Source of the DNA: Treponema sp. UBA3662
GTDB lineage: Bacteria; Spirochaetota; Spirochaetia; Treponematales; Treponemataceae
DNA: 53,258 nt
Reading direction: 5' to 3'
Assembly (NCBI GenBank): GCA_002373205.1
Contig: DFJV01000142.1
Coordinates: 1 to 53,258, forward strand
This document shows, piece by piece, positions 15,270 through 22,873 of the stretch. Numbering within the stretch: the first letter of the stretch is position 1; each line of letters opens with the position of its first letter. The notes below the pieces were generated by a model. It had not been told where the DNA came from, ran no database searches, and worked only from the letters and a program-made list of their open reading frames with translations. The position numbers and the translations under genes were made by a program.

Positions 15270-17192
15270 CTATTCATTCTTTATAATCCTAAGGATGTCT
15301 TTCCAGAAACGCTCAGCCTTTGCCGAACCTATTCCGTAGCAGTCCATAAGCTGGGGCAGAGAGGAGGGCTTTCTGCTTGCAATGTCGTAAAGTGTCTTGT
15401 CCCCAAAGATAACGTAGGGTGGCACATTTATCTCGTCGGCAGTTTTTCTTCTCCAAGAGCGCAGGTCGTTTGCAATGCGAAGGGCTTCGTCATCGTCTGC
15501 AATGTCATCGGCAGTTTTGTATGCTTTCTTTGGGAATGCCATTGCAGGAAGAGCCTTTTTGCCGCCGGTAAATTCAACTGGAAGGAAGACAGGCTTTCTG
15601 TTTTTTAAGGCATCAAGACCCATTTCCGTTAGCGCAAGGGTTCCGTAGTCGCCGCATTTTTCTATGTAACCGGAAGCGATAAGGCAGGAATTCAGCTCAA
15701 GCCAGTCCTGTTTGCTAAGCTCACGCCCAATTCCCCAGGTAGAAAGCTGGTCGTCTCCGTTATCCACAATGCGCTTGTTCTTGGAACCAAGAAGAACATC
15801 GATTATGTATTGAGCACCAAACCTTTGCCTTGTGCGCAGTATGCAGGAAAGATATTTCTGGAAGGGAATTGTAACATCAGTGTTTTTTATTCCCCCGCGA
15901 AGACATATATCGCAGCAGCAGTCTTTTTCGCCCTGGGTGTAGGGTTCGCCAAAATAAGAAAGCAGCTGTTGCCTTCTGCATGTCTTTGCCTCCGCATAAG
16001 AAACCATTCCCTGAAGAAGCTTCTCTGCCTTTTGCGGATCGGCACTGTCTTCAAAAAAGTAGCGAAGCTTGTGAAGGTCGCCGTAGCTGTAAAGAAGAAG
16101 GGCTGTTGCAGGAAGACCGTCACGTCCTGCGCGTCCAATTTCCTGGTAATACTGTTCAATGGACTTTGGCATGTCGTAGTGCAGGACAAAGCGCACGTTG
16201 GGCTTGTTTATCCCCATTCCAAAGGCAAGGGTTGCAACCATCACATCCACCTTGTCCTGAATAAAAAGCTTCTGGTGCTGGCTTCTCTCTTCGTCGCTAA
16301 GGCCTGCATGGTAGTTGAGCACGCTTATCTTTTTTTGCTCAAGCTTTTCCGTAAGCTCGTCCACCTGTCTGCGGCTAAAGCAATAGATTATTCCGCTTTC
16401 CCCCTTATGCTCAAGAAGGAATCCCTGAACCTGTTCAAAAGGATTGTTCTTTTTGCGCACTTCCAAAAAAAGGTTGGGGCGGTCAAAGCTTGCCACAAGG
16501 ACTGCCGGGTTTTCAAGGCGCAGATGGCTTATTATGTCACCCTGAACCTGCTTGGTTGCGGTGGCAGTTAATGCAAGGCATACCGCACTCGGGAACTGTT
16601 CCCGTATGCAGGCAATCTCCATGTAGTCAGGACGGAAGTCGTGGCCCCATTCGCTAACACAATGAGCCTCGTCTATGGTAAGGCAGGAAAGCTGAACGTT
16701 CTCTGAATGAAGTATATCCTGAATGCGGCTTGTGCTAAGCCCCTCCGGCGAAACATAGAGCAGCTTGATTTTTCCCTGCCGGATAAGGTTCATCTTTTGC
16801 AGGTACTCGCTCCATTCCAGGGATGAATTAAGGAATACGGCTGGAATTCCCCAAGCCTCCAGCTGAGAAACCTGGTCCTGCATAAGTGCGATGAGAGGGG
16901 AAACAACAACCGTAAGCCCAGGAAGCAACATGGCCGGTATTTGGTAGCAGAGGGACTTTCCTCCGCCTGTTGGCATAACAGCAAGTGTGTCCCTGCCGTC
17001 AAGAACATTGGTAATAACCTCTTTTTGCAGCGGACGGAATGAATCGTAACCAAAAATTGACTTTAACACCTGTTCCGGCGTTTTGCAGTCGGCAAAGCTA
17101 TTGGACTGGTAGCAGTCTTCTACATAATCTTCGTCTTCGCCCGCAGAAAAAAGCATGGCTGCCTGTGAGGAAATGTTCCTGATGTGTGACAT
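15270..17192 (-). CDS. recQ: ATP-dependent DNA helicase RecQ
   Basis: From the chosen ATG (17192) the protein has 640 residues. The helicase core has MPTGGGKSLCYQIPA (Walker A), TIDEAHCVSEWGHDFRPDY (DEAH box plus aromatic-rich loop) and QYYQEIGRAGRDG (motif VI). The RecQ-C-terminal zinc site CRRQQLLSYFGE...CCCDIC follows at about 400-425. A winged helix and an HRDC domain end the chain. It unwinds DNA in recombination and repair. A longer frame starts at 17219, but the promoter TTAACA-N16-TATAAT ends six bases before 17192, and no ribosome site fits either start. The N-terminal 55 residues or so precede the helicase core. Confidence 0.95.
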   Translation of the reverse strand: MSHIRNISSQAAMLFSAGEDEDYVEDCYQSNSFADCKTPEQVLKSIFGYDSFRPLQKEVITNVLDGRDTLAVMPTGGGKSLCYQIPAMLLPGLTVVVSPLIALMQDQVSQLEAWGIPAVFLNSSLEWSEYLQKMNLIRQGKIKLLYVSPEGLSTSRIQDILHSENVQLSCLTIDEAHCVSEWGHDFRPDYMEIACIREQFPSAVCLALTATATKQVQGDIISHLRLENPAVLVASFDRPNLFLEVRKKNNPFEQVQGFLLEHKGESGIIYCFSRRQVDELTEKLEQKKISVLNYHAGLSDEERSQHQKLFIQDKVDVMVATLAFGMGINKPNVRFVLHYDMPKSIEQYYQEIGRAGRDGLPATALLLYSYGDLHKLRYFFEDSADPQKAEKLLQGMVSYAEAKTCRRQQLLSYFGEPYTQGEKDCCCDICLRGGIKNTDVTIPFQKYLSCILRTRQRFGAQYIIDVLLGSKNKRIVDNGDDQLSTWGIGRELSKQDWLELNSCLIASGYIEKCGDYGTLALTEMGLDALKNRKPVFLPVEFTGGKKALPAMAFPKKAYKTADDIADDDEALRIANDLRSWRRKTADEINVPPYVIFGDKTLYDIASRKPSSLPQLMDCYGIGSAKAERFWKDILRIIKNE

Positions 17193-17198
17193 AATAAG

Positions 17199-17226
17199 AT
17201 TATAATGAAGTTCCGTCATTTGTTAA
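17199..17226 (-). promoter_or_regulatory. Promoter of recQ, leaderless-type
   Basis: On the minus strand TTAACA (17226-17221), a 16-base spacer and TATAAT (17204-17199) are followed by CTTATT and ATG at 17192. This is the strongest case for a leaderless start in the window. Confidence 0.7.
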
Positions 17227-17299
17227 ACCCTAAAATTGTTGCCTTCCATGGAAATCAAGTTTGGGCTCCACTCCCAGAAAAAATTATTTGCATACCCCC

Positions 17300-17328
17300 T
17301 TGAACAAAGTGCGTTATTCTGCTATATT
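17300..17328 (+). promoter_or_regulatory. Promoter of tRNA-Leu
   Basis: TTGAAC (17300-17305), a 17-base spacer and TATATT (17323-17328). The -10 is preceded by TGC, giving an extended -10. Transcription would start a few bases before the mature tRNA at 17339. Confidence 0.75.
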
Positions 17329-17338
17329 TTTAATACTT

Positions 17339-17421
17339 GCCGGCTTGGTGGAATGGTAGACACGAAAGACTCAAAATCTTTTGCGCGCGAGCGTGTCTGA
17401 GTTCAAGTCTCAGAGCCGGTA
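17339..17421 (+). tRNA. tRNA-Leu (anticodon CAA)
   Basis: GCCGGCT pairs with AGCCGGT to form the acceptor stem, ending with discriminator A at 17421. The anticodon arm is AAAGA-CTCAAAA-TCTTT with anticodon CAA, which reads UUG. A long variable arm (GCGCGCGAGCGTG region) marks a type II tRNA. The T arm is CTGAG-TTCAAGT-CTCAG. CCA is not encoded. It stands alone between recQ and comM. Confidence 0.95.
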
Positions 17422-17424
17422 GTT

Positions 17425-17455
17425 CCAACCGGTGCCTTTGCATCGGTTTTTTTTA
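17425..17455 (+). terminator. Terminator of tRNA-Leu
   Basis: AACCGGTGC pairs with GCATCGGTT around a CTTT loop and is followed by a run of T. It starts four bases after the tRNA. Confidence 0.85.
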
Positions 17456-17503
17456 TTCACCTTAGAATCCACCCCAAAAGCCACCTGCCATCAAGCACAA
17501 AAA

Positions 17504-19183
17504 TCACATAAGAAGTCCCCCCTCACACTTACGGTAAGAAACCGCTTCTTGCATGGAAATGTCATCAATCAATTCCTTACCCGCAATGTCCGCAATAGTA
17601 CGCGAAAGCTTCATGCAGCTGCTAACAGCCCTTGGCGAAAAATCGTAACGCAAAGCGGCAGAATCAAGAAGCTCCCTTGCCTTGTCCGTCATCCTGCAAA
17701 ACAAAGTAACCTCCTCCGGCGAAAGCTTTGCATTCTTCTTACCCTGTCTTTCCCGCTGAACATTCACCGCATTTGCAACCCCCAGCCTAAGCTCTTCCAA
17801 GCTAAGCCCCTTCTTACCGCAAGACTTATCTTTTACAAGATCCACCTGAACACGAATGTCCACCCTGTCCAAAAGCGGCCCCGAAATCTTCTTCCAGTAC
17901 TGCTCAACCGAATGTGAAGAGCAAAGGCAGAGCCTGTCCCTTGAACCGTAAAAACCGCAGGGACATGGGTTTGTAGCCAACAAAAGCTGAAAGTCCGCCG
18001 GAAAAGTTGTAGACCGCCCCGCCCTGCTAAGAGTAACCCTACCGCTCTCCAAAGGAATCCTGAGCATCTGAAGCACACTGCTACGGAATTCCGCCGCCTC
18101 GTCCAAAAACAAAACCCCGTTGTGGGCAAGGCTTATCTCTCCTGGTGAACACCTGGGCCCACCTCCGCACATCCCTTCAATCGTGGCAGTCTGATGGGGC
18201 ATACGGAAAGGCGCTATCCTTATTGCAGGACTTTCAGGAGGCAGCAAACCCGCTATAGAATAAATTCTTGTAACACTCTGGGCTTCTTCCGGAGTAAGCA
18301 AAGGCACAAGAGAAGGAAAGCGCTGCAAAGACAAAGTTTTTCCGCAACCGGGAGGCCCAAAGGCAAGCACATTATGACCACCCGCAGCCGCAACCTGCAA
18401 AGCCCTTGTTAAAAACTCCTGTCCCTTTGCAACGGTTATGTCCAAATCTTCACCGGCATGGCAAAACCAAACGCCCCCTATGTTAACAGCCCCCACAGGC
18501 AAAAGGGAATCCTCACCCAAAGCAGATTCAGCACCCTTACCGCTAAAGGCATCCCTATTGTAAAGAGCATAAAATGCCTCTGTCAGATTCCTTGCACAAA
18601 AAACCTTGCTGCCGCAAACTTCCCTTGCCTCCCTTGCATTTGCTTCCGGCACAATACAAAGCTGAACCCCGCCAGCCACCGCCGTAGAAACCGCCGCATG
18701 AATTCCGCGCACAGGCCTAACCGCACCGTTAAGCTCAAGCTCACCCATAACAAGCACGCTGTCCCCGCTATCATCATCCGGTGCCACATCCGAATCAGCG
18801 GCCTCAGCAGAAGAAGCAAAAGCCACAGAATCAGAAGCAAGACCCGAAGCAGAATCATCAGAACCGCAAGCAGCATCCCCACCAGAAGCCCTTTCCCTAA
18901 AATCAAGACTCTTCTTTGCACTCAAAACCGCAAGCGCAACCGCAAGATCAAAACCAGCCCCCTCCTTCTTTAGGTCAGCAGGCGAAAGACTAATAAGCAC
19001 CCTCTCAGGCGGAAAATCAAAACCGCTGTTCCTTATGGCACTCCTCATCCGCTCACGGGACTCCTTAACAGCCCCATCCGCAAGCCCAACAATATCCACC
19101 GCAGGAATCCCCCGGCGAAGATCAACCTCCACTCTTACCAAAGACCCCTCATAACCAAATGGCGAAAAACTCAATATGTTCAT
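17504..19183 (-). CDS. comM: YifB/ComM-family Mg-chelatase-like AAA+ ATPase
   Basis: The 559-residue protein has the YifB order: an N-terminal ChlI-like Lon-protease-fold domain (MNILSFSPFGYEGSLVRVEV...DIVGLADGAVKESRERMRSA), Walker A GPPGCGKT at about 275, Walker B LFLDEAAEF, and the C-terminal Mg-chelatase helical domain (ARELLDSAALRYDFSPRAVSS). In naturally competent bacteria ComM is a branch-migration helicase for incoming DNA; in others the role is unknown. A Ser/Asp/Ala-rich insert at about 100-145 is unusual. GGGAG precedes the ATG. Confidence 0.92.
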   Translation of the reverse strand: MNILSFSPFGYEGSLVRVEVDLRRGIPAVDIVGLADGAVKESRERMRSAIRNSGFDFPPERVLISLSPADLKKEGAGFDLAVALAVLSAKKSLDFRERASGGDAACGSDDSASGLASDSVAFASSAEAADSDVAPDDDSGDSVLVMGELELNGAVRPVRGIHAAVSTAVAGGVQLCIVPEANAREAREVCGSKVFCARNLTEAFYALYNRDAFSGKGAESALGEDSLLPVGAVNIGGVWFCHAGEDLDITVAKGQEFLTRALQVAAAGGHNVLAFGPPGCGKTLSLQRFPSLVPLLTPEEAQSVTRIYSIAGLLPPESPAIRIAPFRMPHQTATIEGMCGGGPRCSPGEISLAHNGVLFLDEAAEFRSSVLQMLRIPLESGRVTLSRAGRSTTFPADFQLLLATNPCPCGFYGSRDRLCLCSSHSVEQYWKKISGPLLDRVDIRVQVDLVKDKSCGKKGLSLEELRLGVANAVNVQRERQGKKNAKLSPEEVTLFCRMTDKARELLDSAALRYDFSPRAVSSCMKLSRTIADIAGKELIDDISMQEAVSYRKCEGGLLM

Positions 19184-19277
19184 CTTTACTCCCTACATAT
19201 ATATGTGCTTTAAAAATTCAAGATGAGACACATTTGCGAATTTTTTTTGCAATATTTATCTGGACGAGCCTTGCACC

Positions 19278-19406
19278 GCTCTACCAAACGCTCTTTGGCT
19301 AACTCGGCCAACATGCCTCTGCGCCACCGCCGTTCCGGGGTTCCGCGGGCCCCTACCCGCTCCATTGCTCCGCAACCCGCTTCGCGGGCCCCTCCATGGC
19401 GGCGTA
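19278..19406 (+). repeat. Dispersed repeat family C, copy 2
   Basis: Homologous to 949-1068: GCTCTACCA, CTAACTCGGC, TGCGCCACCGCCGTTCCG and CTCCATGGCGGCGTA occur in the same order. Internal GC-rich stems (GCGGGCCCCTACCCGC, CCCGCTTCGCGGG) differ from copy 1. It lies just upstream of the hsdM promoter. Confidence 0.75.
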
Positions 19407-19443
19407 GGCTGGTGCGAAAAAATATGCAAAACATTCGCTTTTG

Positions 19444-19452
19444 TGCTATACT
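19444..19452 (+). promoter_or_regulatory. Extended -10 of hsdM, leaderless-type
   Basis: TGC-TATACT (19447-19452) is followed by AAAAGA and the ATG at 19459. ATGCAA at 19424-19429 is a possible -35. An in-frame TTG at 19441 lies upstream of the -10 and is therefore rejected as start. Confidence 0.55.
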
Positions 19453-19458
19453 AAAAGA

Positions 19459-21030
19459 ATGGACAACAAAAAAGAAACAGAAAGAGCAGAACTCCACCGC
19501 ACAATCTGGGGAATAGCAAACGACCTTCGTGGCAGCGTAGACGGCTGGGATTTTAAGCAGTATGTACTTGGAATGCTCTTTTACAGATATATTTCGGAAA
19601 ACCTTGACCGCTATATTTCTAAAGGCGAAATTGAAGCAGGTAACAAAGACTTTAGTTATGCAAAGCTCACAGACAAAGAAGCCCTTACCATCAAAGAAGA
19701 CATAGTAAAAGAAAAAGGATTCTTTATTCTCCCTTCAAAACTCTTTGGCAATGTTCTAAAAAAAGCAAACAAAGACAAAAAAGACCTTAACGAAAAACTC
19801 GAAAAAATCTTTAAAGAAATAGAAGCTTCCGCAACAGGTACAGAAAGCGAAGATGACTTCAAAGGTCTTTTTGACGACATTGACGTAAACTCCAACAAAC
19901 TTGGTGCAACAGTAGATAAAAGAAACGAAATGCTTGTTAAACTTATGAATGGTATTGCAAGCATGAATCTTGGTAACACAGATTATTCAGATAATTCAAT
20001 AGATGCCTTTGGCGATGCTTACGAATACCTCATGGGTATGTATGCTTCTAATGCAGGAAAGTCCGGCGGAGAATATTACACGCCACAGGAAGTTTCTGAG
20101 CTTCTTACAAAAATCACAATAGTTGGTAAAAAGACTGTAAACAAGGTATATGACCCTGCCTGTGGTTCGGGCTCTCTTCTTCTTAAGTTTGCAAAAATCC
20201 TTGGAGCAGACAATGTTCGCCTTGGTTTTTACGGTCAGGAAATAAACATTACAACTTACAACCTTTGCCGTATCAATATGTTTTTACACGATGTAAGTTA
20301 CGATAAGTTCAACATCAAACTTGGAGACACTTTAACAGATCCAAAGCATTGGGATGATGAACCATTTGAAGCAATTGTTTCAAATCCTCCTTACTCTATT
20401 AAATGGGAAGGTGACGACAACCCCATTCTCATAAACGACCAGCGCTTTAGTCCTGCAGGCGTTCTTGCGCCAAAAGGAAAAGCAGACCTTGCATTTATCA
20501 TGCACTCATTAAGCTGGCTTGCAACAAACGGAACTGCCGCAATAGTTTGTTTCCCAGGTATTATGTATCGTGGCGGTGCAGAACAAAAAATCAGAAAGTA
20601 TCTTATTGATAACAACTACATAGACTGTATCATTCAATTGCCGGATAACCTTTTCTTTGGAACAAGTATTGCAACCTGTATTATGGTTCTTAAAAAAGGA
20701 AAAGCAGAAAACAAAACCCTCTTTATTGATGCCTCAAAAGAGTGCGTAAAAGTAACCAATTCAAACAAACTCACTGAGCAGAATATTGATAATATCCTCA
20801 AAGTGTTTACAGAACGCAAGAAAAAAATCGACTACGTAAGCCGTCTGGTAAATAACGACGAAATTGCCCAGAACGAATATAACCTGAGCGTTTCAAGTTA
20901 TGTAGAAGCAGAAGACACAAGAGAAGTGATTGATATTAAAGTTCTGAACGCTCAGATTGCAGAGATTGTAAAAAAAGAAAACACTCTCCGCAAAGAAATC
21001 GACAAGATTATTTCTGAAATTGAGGGATAG
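19459..21030 (+). CDS. hsdM: Type I restriction-modification methyltransferase subunit
   Basis: This 523-residue HsdM adds N6-methyl groups to adenine as part of an M2S methylase and an R2M2S nuclease. The N-terminal helical domain is ELHRTIWGIANDLRGSVDGWDFKQYVLG. SAM motif I is DPACGSGSLLL (about 230) and catalytic motif IV is NPPYSIKW (about 310). The C-terminal helices (about 470-523) bind HsdS. The type IC (EcoR124-like) relationship is suggested by the TAEL repeats in the linked hsdS. It opens the island hsdM, KilA-N remnant, AlbA ATPase, hsdS, Fic remnant, hsdR. By eye this island is more AT-rich than its neighbours. Confidence 0.95.
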   Translation: MDNKKETERAELHRTIWGIANDLRGSVDGWDFKQYVLGMLFYRYISENLDRYISKGEIEAGNKDFSYAKLTDKEALTIKEDIVKEKGFFILPSKLFGNVLKKANKDKKDLNEKLEKIFKEIEASATGTESEDDFKGLFDDIDVNSNKLGATVDKRNEMLVKLMNGIASMNLGNTDYSDNSIDAFGDAYEYLMGMYASNAGKSGGEYYTPQEVSELLTKITIVGKKTVNKVYDPACGSGSLLLKFAKILGADNVRLGFYGQEINITTYNLCRINMFLHDVSYDKFNIKLGDTLTDPKHWDDEPFEAIVSNPPYSIKWEGDDNPILINDQRFSPAGVLAPKGKADLAFIMHSLSWLATNGTAAIVCFPGIMYRGGAEQKIRKYLIDNNYIDCIIQLPDNLFFGTSIATCIMVLKKGKAENKTLFIDASKECVKVTNSNKLTEQNIDNILKVFTERKKKIDYVSRLVNNDEIAQNEYNLSVSSYVEAEDTREVIDIKVLNAQIAEIVKKENTLRKEIDKIISEIEG

Positions 21031-21032
21031 AA

Positions 21033-21179
21033 ATGCAAGTGAAACCGGTAAAAAAAACAATACATGCACAAGGTATTGGAATTTATACGACCGACTTTCT
21101 TGGACTGTGGGAAACTTTACATAATCCTGAATTAAATCTGCCGATGTTATCCGAAGCAAAGGACGGAGCAGAAAAATGA
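21033..21179 (+). pseudogene. KilA-N domain remnant (48 residues)
   Basis: A short frame starts two bases after hsdM, with GAGGG in a good position, and ends in a 4-base ATGA overlap with the next gene. The peptide contains VKPVKKTIHAQGIGIY and TDFLGLWETLHNP. The first resembles the opening strand of KilA-N proteins and the second the conserved FLGLWE-x-x-NP block that normally lies tens of residues later. The DNA-binding part between and after them is missing. I read it as an internally deleted, truncated KilA-N gene that still keeps translation coupled. It might also be translated as a small peptide. Confidence 0.5.
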
Positions 21180-22516
21180 GCAAGTTAGATGAACTTGATT
21201 TTGAAAATTCTCATACAGAATATAAACGCTGTCTGAATGACCGATTTGAGTCTGCCGTTATAGCCTTTTTGAATTCCAGCGGTGGAAAAATCTATATTGG
21301 CATAGATAACGATTCATCAGTGTATGGTATTGAAAATCCTGATGAAATTCAGCGTCAGATTGCGGACAGAATAAAGAACAATATTCGAGGCGAATGCTTG
21401 GGGCTTTATGACATTGTTCCTGAAAAACGAGACGGAAAAACTGTTATAAAGCTTATCATTTCAAGCGGAACAGAAAAACCCTATTACCTAAAAGAAAAAG
21501 GAATGACAAGCGAAGGCTGTTTTATCAGAAACGGAAGCCGTATAGAAAACATGACTTCTGCCATGATAGAAAAAGCCTTTGCCCGCAGAACTCGAACTTC
21601 TCTTTCTGTAATAAAATCGCCACGACAGGATTTGAGATTTGAACAGCTTCAGATTTATTATCAGACACATGGAAAAAAGCTCAATGACCAGTTTGCATCT
21701 TCTCTAAATTTTCTTACTGAGGAGGGAAAATACAATCTGAACGCATTTTTGTTTGCAGACAATAATGACATTACAATAAAAGTTGCAAAGTTTGCAGGAA
21801 CAGACAAAACACAACTTATAGAGAATGAAGAATTCGGCTTCTGCTCAATAATAAAGGCCTGTAAAGATGTTCTTGATAAATTGAATGTGGAAAACCGTAC
21901 TCTTGCACGCGTTACTTACCCTTTCAGACAGGAAAAGCGGCTTGTTGAGGCAGATTCACTTCGAGAAGCTGTTATAAACGCATTTGTACATAATGATTAT
22001 TCCGATTTGATGAGTCCAACATTTTATATTTTCTCTGATAGGTTGGAAATTGTGTCTTACGGCGGGCTAATTGACGGAATGTCAAAAGCAGAACTTGTAA
22101 GCGGTCTTTCCCGACCAAGAAACAGGGAAGTTATGCGTGTTTTTAAAGATGTTGATTTGGTTGAGCAGCTTGGAACAGGCATGAATAAAATGATGGAAGC
22201 ATATTCGCCCAATATTTTTACCATATATCCAAATTTCTTAAAGGTCGTTTTCTATTTTAGAACTCTGGATTCTGATACAGAGATGGAAAATCCTTCCCAA
22301 AGAATTACATCTGACCCGATAAATGACCCGATAAATGACCCGATAAATCTAATTGACCTGATAAAAGAAAACCCTTATGCCAATTATGAGGAATACGCCC
22401 GCATGCTTGAAGTTTCTCCTGCAACCGTAAAAAGACAGCTTGGAGCATTGAAGAAATCTGGCAAAATAAAGCGTGAAGGTGCAAAGAAAAACGGTCACTG
22501 GGAGATATTGAAATGA
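21176..22516 (+). CDS. AlbA_2 (Schlafen-like) ATPase with winged helix
   Basis: The 446-residue protein has an AlbA_2/Schlafen-type nucleic-acid or NTP-binding domain (about 8-125; EYKRCLNDRFESAVIAFLNS, then GGKIYIGIDNDSSVYGI). A GHKL-like segment follows (LREAVINAFVHNDYS, then LEIVSYGGLIDGMSK and LVEQLGTGMNKM), and a winged helix at the end (SPATVKRQLGALKKSGKI). Such genes are common inside type I RM loci and near phage-defence genes; the function is unsettled. Three perfect DPIN repeats sit between the ATPase and the helix. The first seven residues, MSKLDEL, equal the start of HsdS encoded downstream. It overlaps the KilA-N remnant by four bases, with CGGAG upstream. Confidence 0.85.
   Translation: MSKLDELDFENSHTEYKRCLNDRFESAVIAFLNSSGGKIYIGIDNDSSVYGIENPDEIQRQIADRIKNNIRGECLGLYDIVPEKRDGKTVIKLIISSGTEKPYYLKEKGMTSEGCFIRNGSRIENMTSAMIEKAFARRTRTSLSVIKSPRQDLRFEQLQIYYQTHGKKLNDQFASSLNFLTEEGKYNLNAFLFADNNDITIKVAKFAGTDKTQLIENEEFGFCSIIKACKDVLDKLNVENRTLARVTYPFRQEKRLVEADSLREAVINAFVHNDYSDLMSPTFYIFSDRLEIVSYGGLIDGMSKAELVSGLSRPRNREVMRVFKDVDLVEQLGTGMNKMMEAYSPNIFTIYPNFLKVVFYFRTLDSDTEMENPSQRITSDPINDPINDPINLIDLIKENPYANYEEYARMLEVSPATVKRQLGALKKSGKIKREGAKKNGHWEILK
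22313..22348 (+). repeat. 12-nt tandem repeat (DPIN x3) in the AlbA gene
   Basis: GACCCGATAAAT occurs three times without change and is followed by a decayed copy (GACCTGATAAAA at 22354). Each unit adds four residues, DPIN, so copy-number change keeps the frame and alters only linker length. Confidence 0.9.
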
Positions 22517-22629
22517 GCAAGTTGGATGAATTAACTGCTTCGGCTTCGCTCAGCAACAAAAATCGTTCCCTGAGCGTAGTCGAAGGGAAAAGTGAGGAAA
22601 ATAAACTATGTCTAAACTTGATGATTTGA
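22513..22629 (+). pseudogene. hsdS-like start joined to repeat DNA (38 residues)
   Basis: The frame begins MSKLDELTASASLSNKN, overlapping the AlbA stop by four bases, then runs through a known-looking repeat (GTTCCCTGAGCGTAGTCGAA at 22565) and ends at 22629. The first 18-20 bases match the AlbA start, not the hsdS codons. It looks like another recombined hsdS 5' end rather than a gene. Confidence 0.45.
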
Positions 22630-22682
22630 TAAATAAGCTTTGCCCTGATTATGAGCCGACAAACCTTGCGGTTTACGGTTAA
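22608..22682 (+). pseudogene. hsdS 5' stub 1 (24 residues)
   Basis: Encodes MSKLDDLINKLCPDYEPTNL plus four residues, then TAA. The first 13 residues match HsdS; the rest do not. It could act as a small leader or simply be a duplication scar. Confidence 0.5.
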
Positions 22683-22740
22683 AATCATAGAAAAATGTCA
22701 TGCTGAACTTGTTTCAGCATATGTTTGAAGGAATGAAGGT

Positions 22741-22815
22741 ATGTCTAAACTTGATGAACTGATAAAAGAGCTTTGTCCTGATTATGAGCCGACAAACCTT
22801 GCGGTTTGCGGTTAA
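22741..22815 (+). pseudogene. hsdS 5' stub 2 (24 residues)
   Basis: Encodes MSKLDELIKELCPDYEPTNL plus four residues, then TAA. It is identical to the true HsdS start through LCP. The same ribosome site as hsdS lies upstream. Confidence 0.5.
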
Positions 22816-22873
22816 AATCATAGAAAAATGTCATGCTGAACTTGTTTCAGCATCTGTTTGAAGGAATGAAGGT

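Noticed and set aside
18583..18921. 112-residue Leu-rich frame inside comM
   Set aside because: It is the opposite-strand-frame shadow of a Ser/Asp/Ala-rich insert in ComM.
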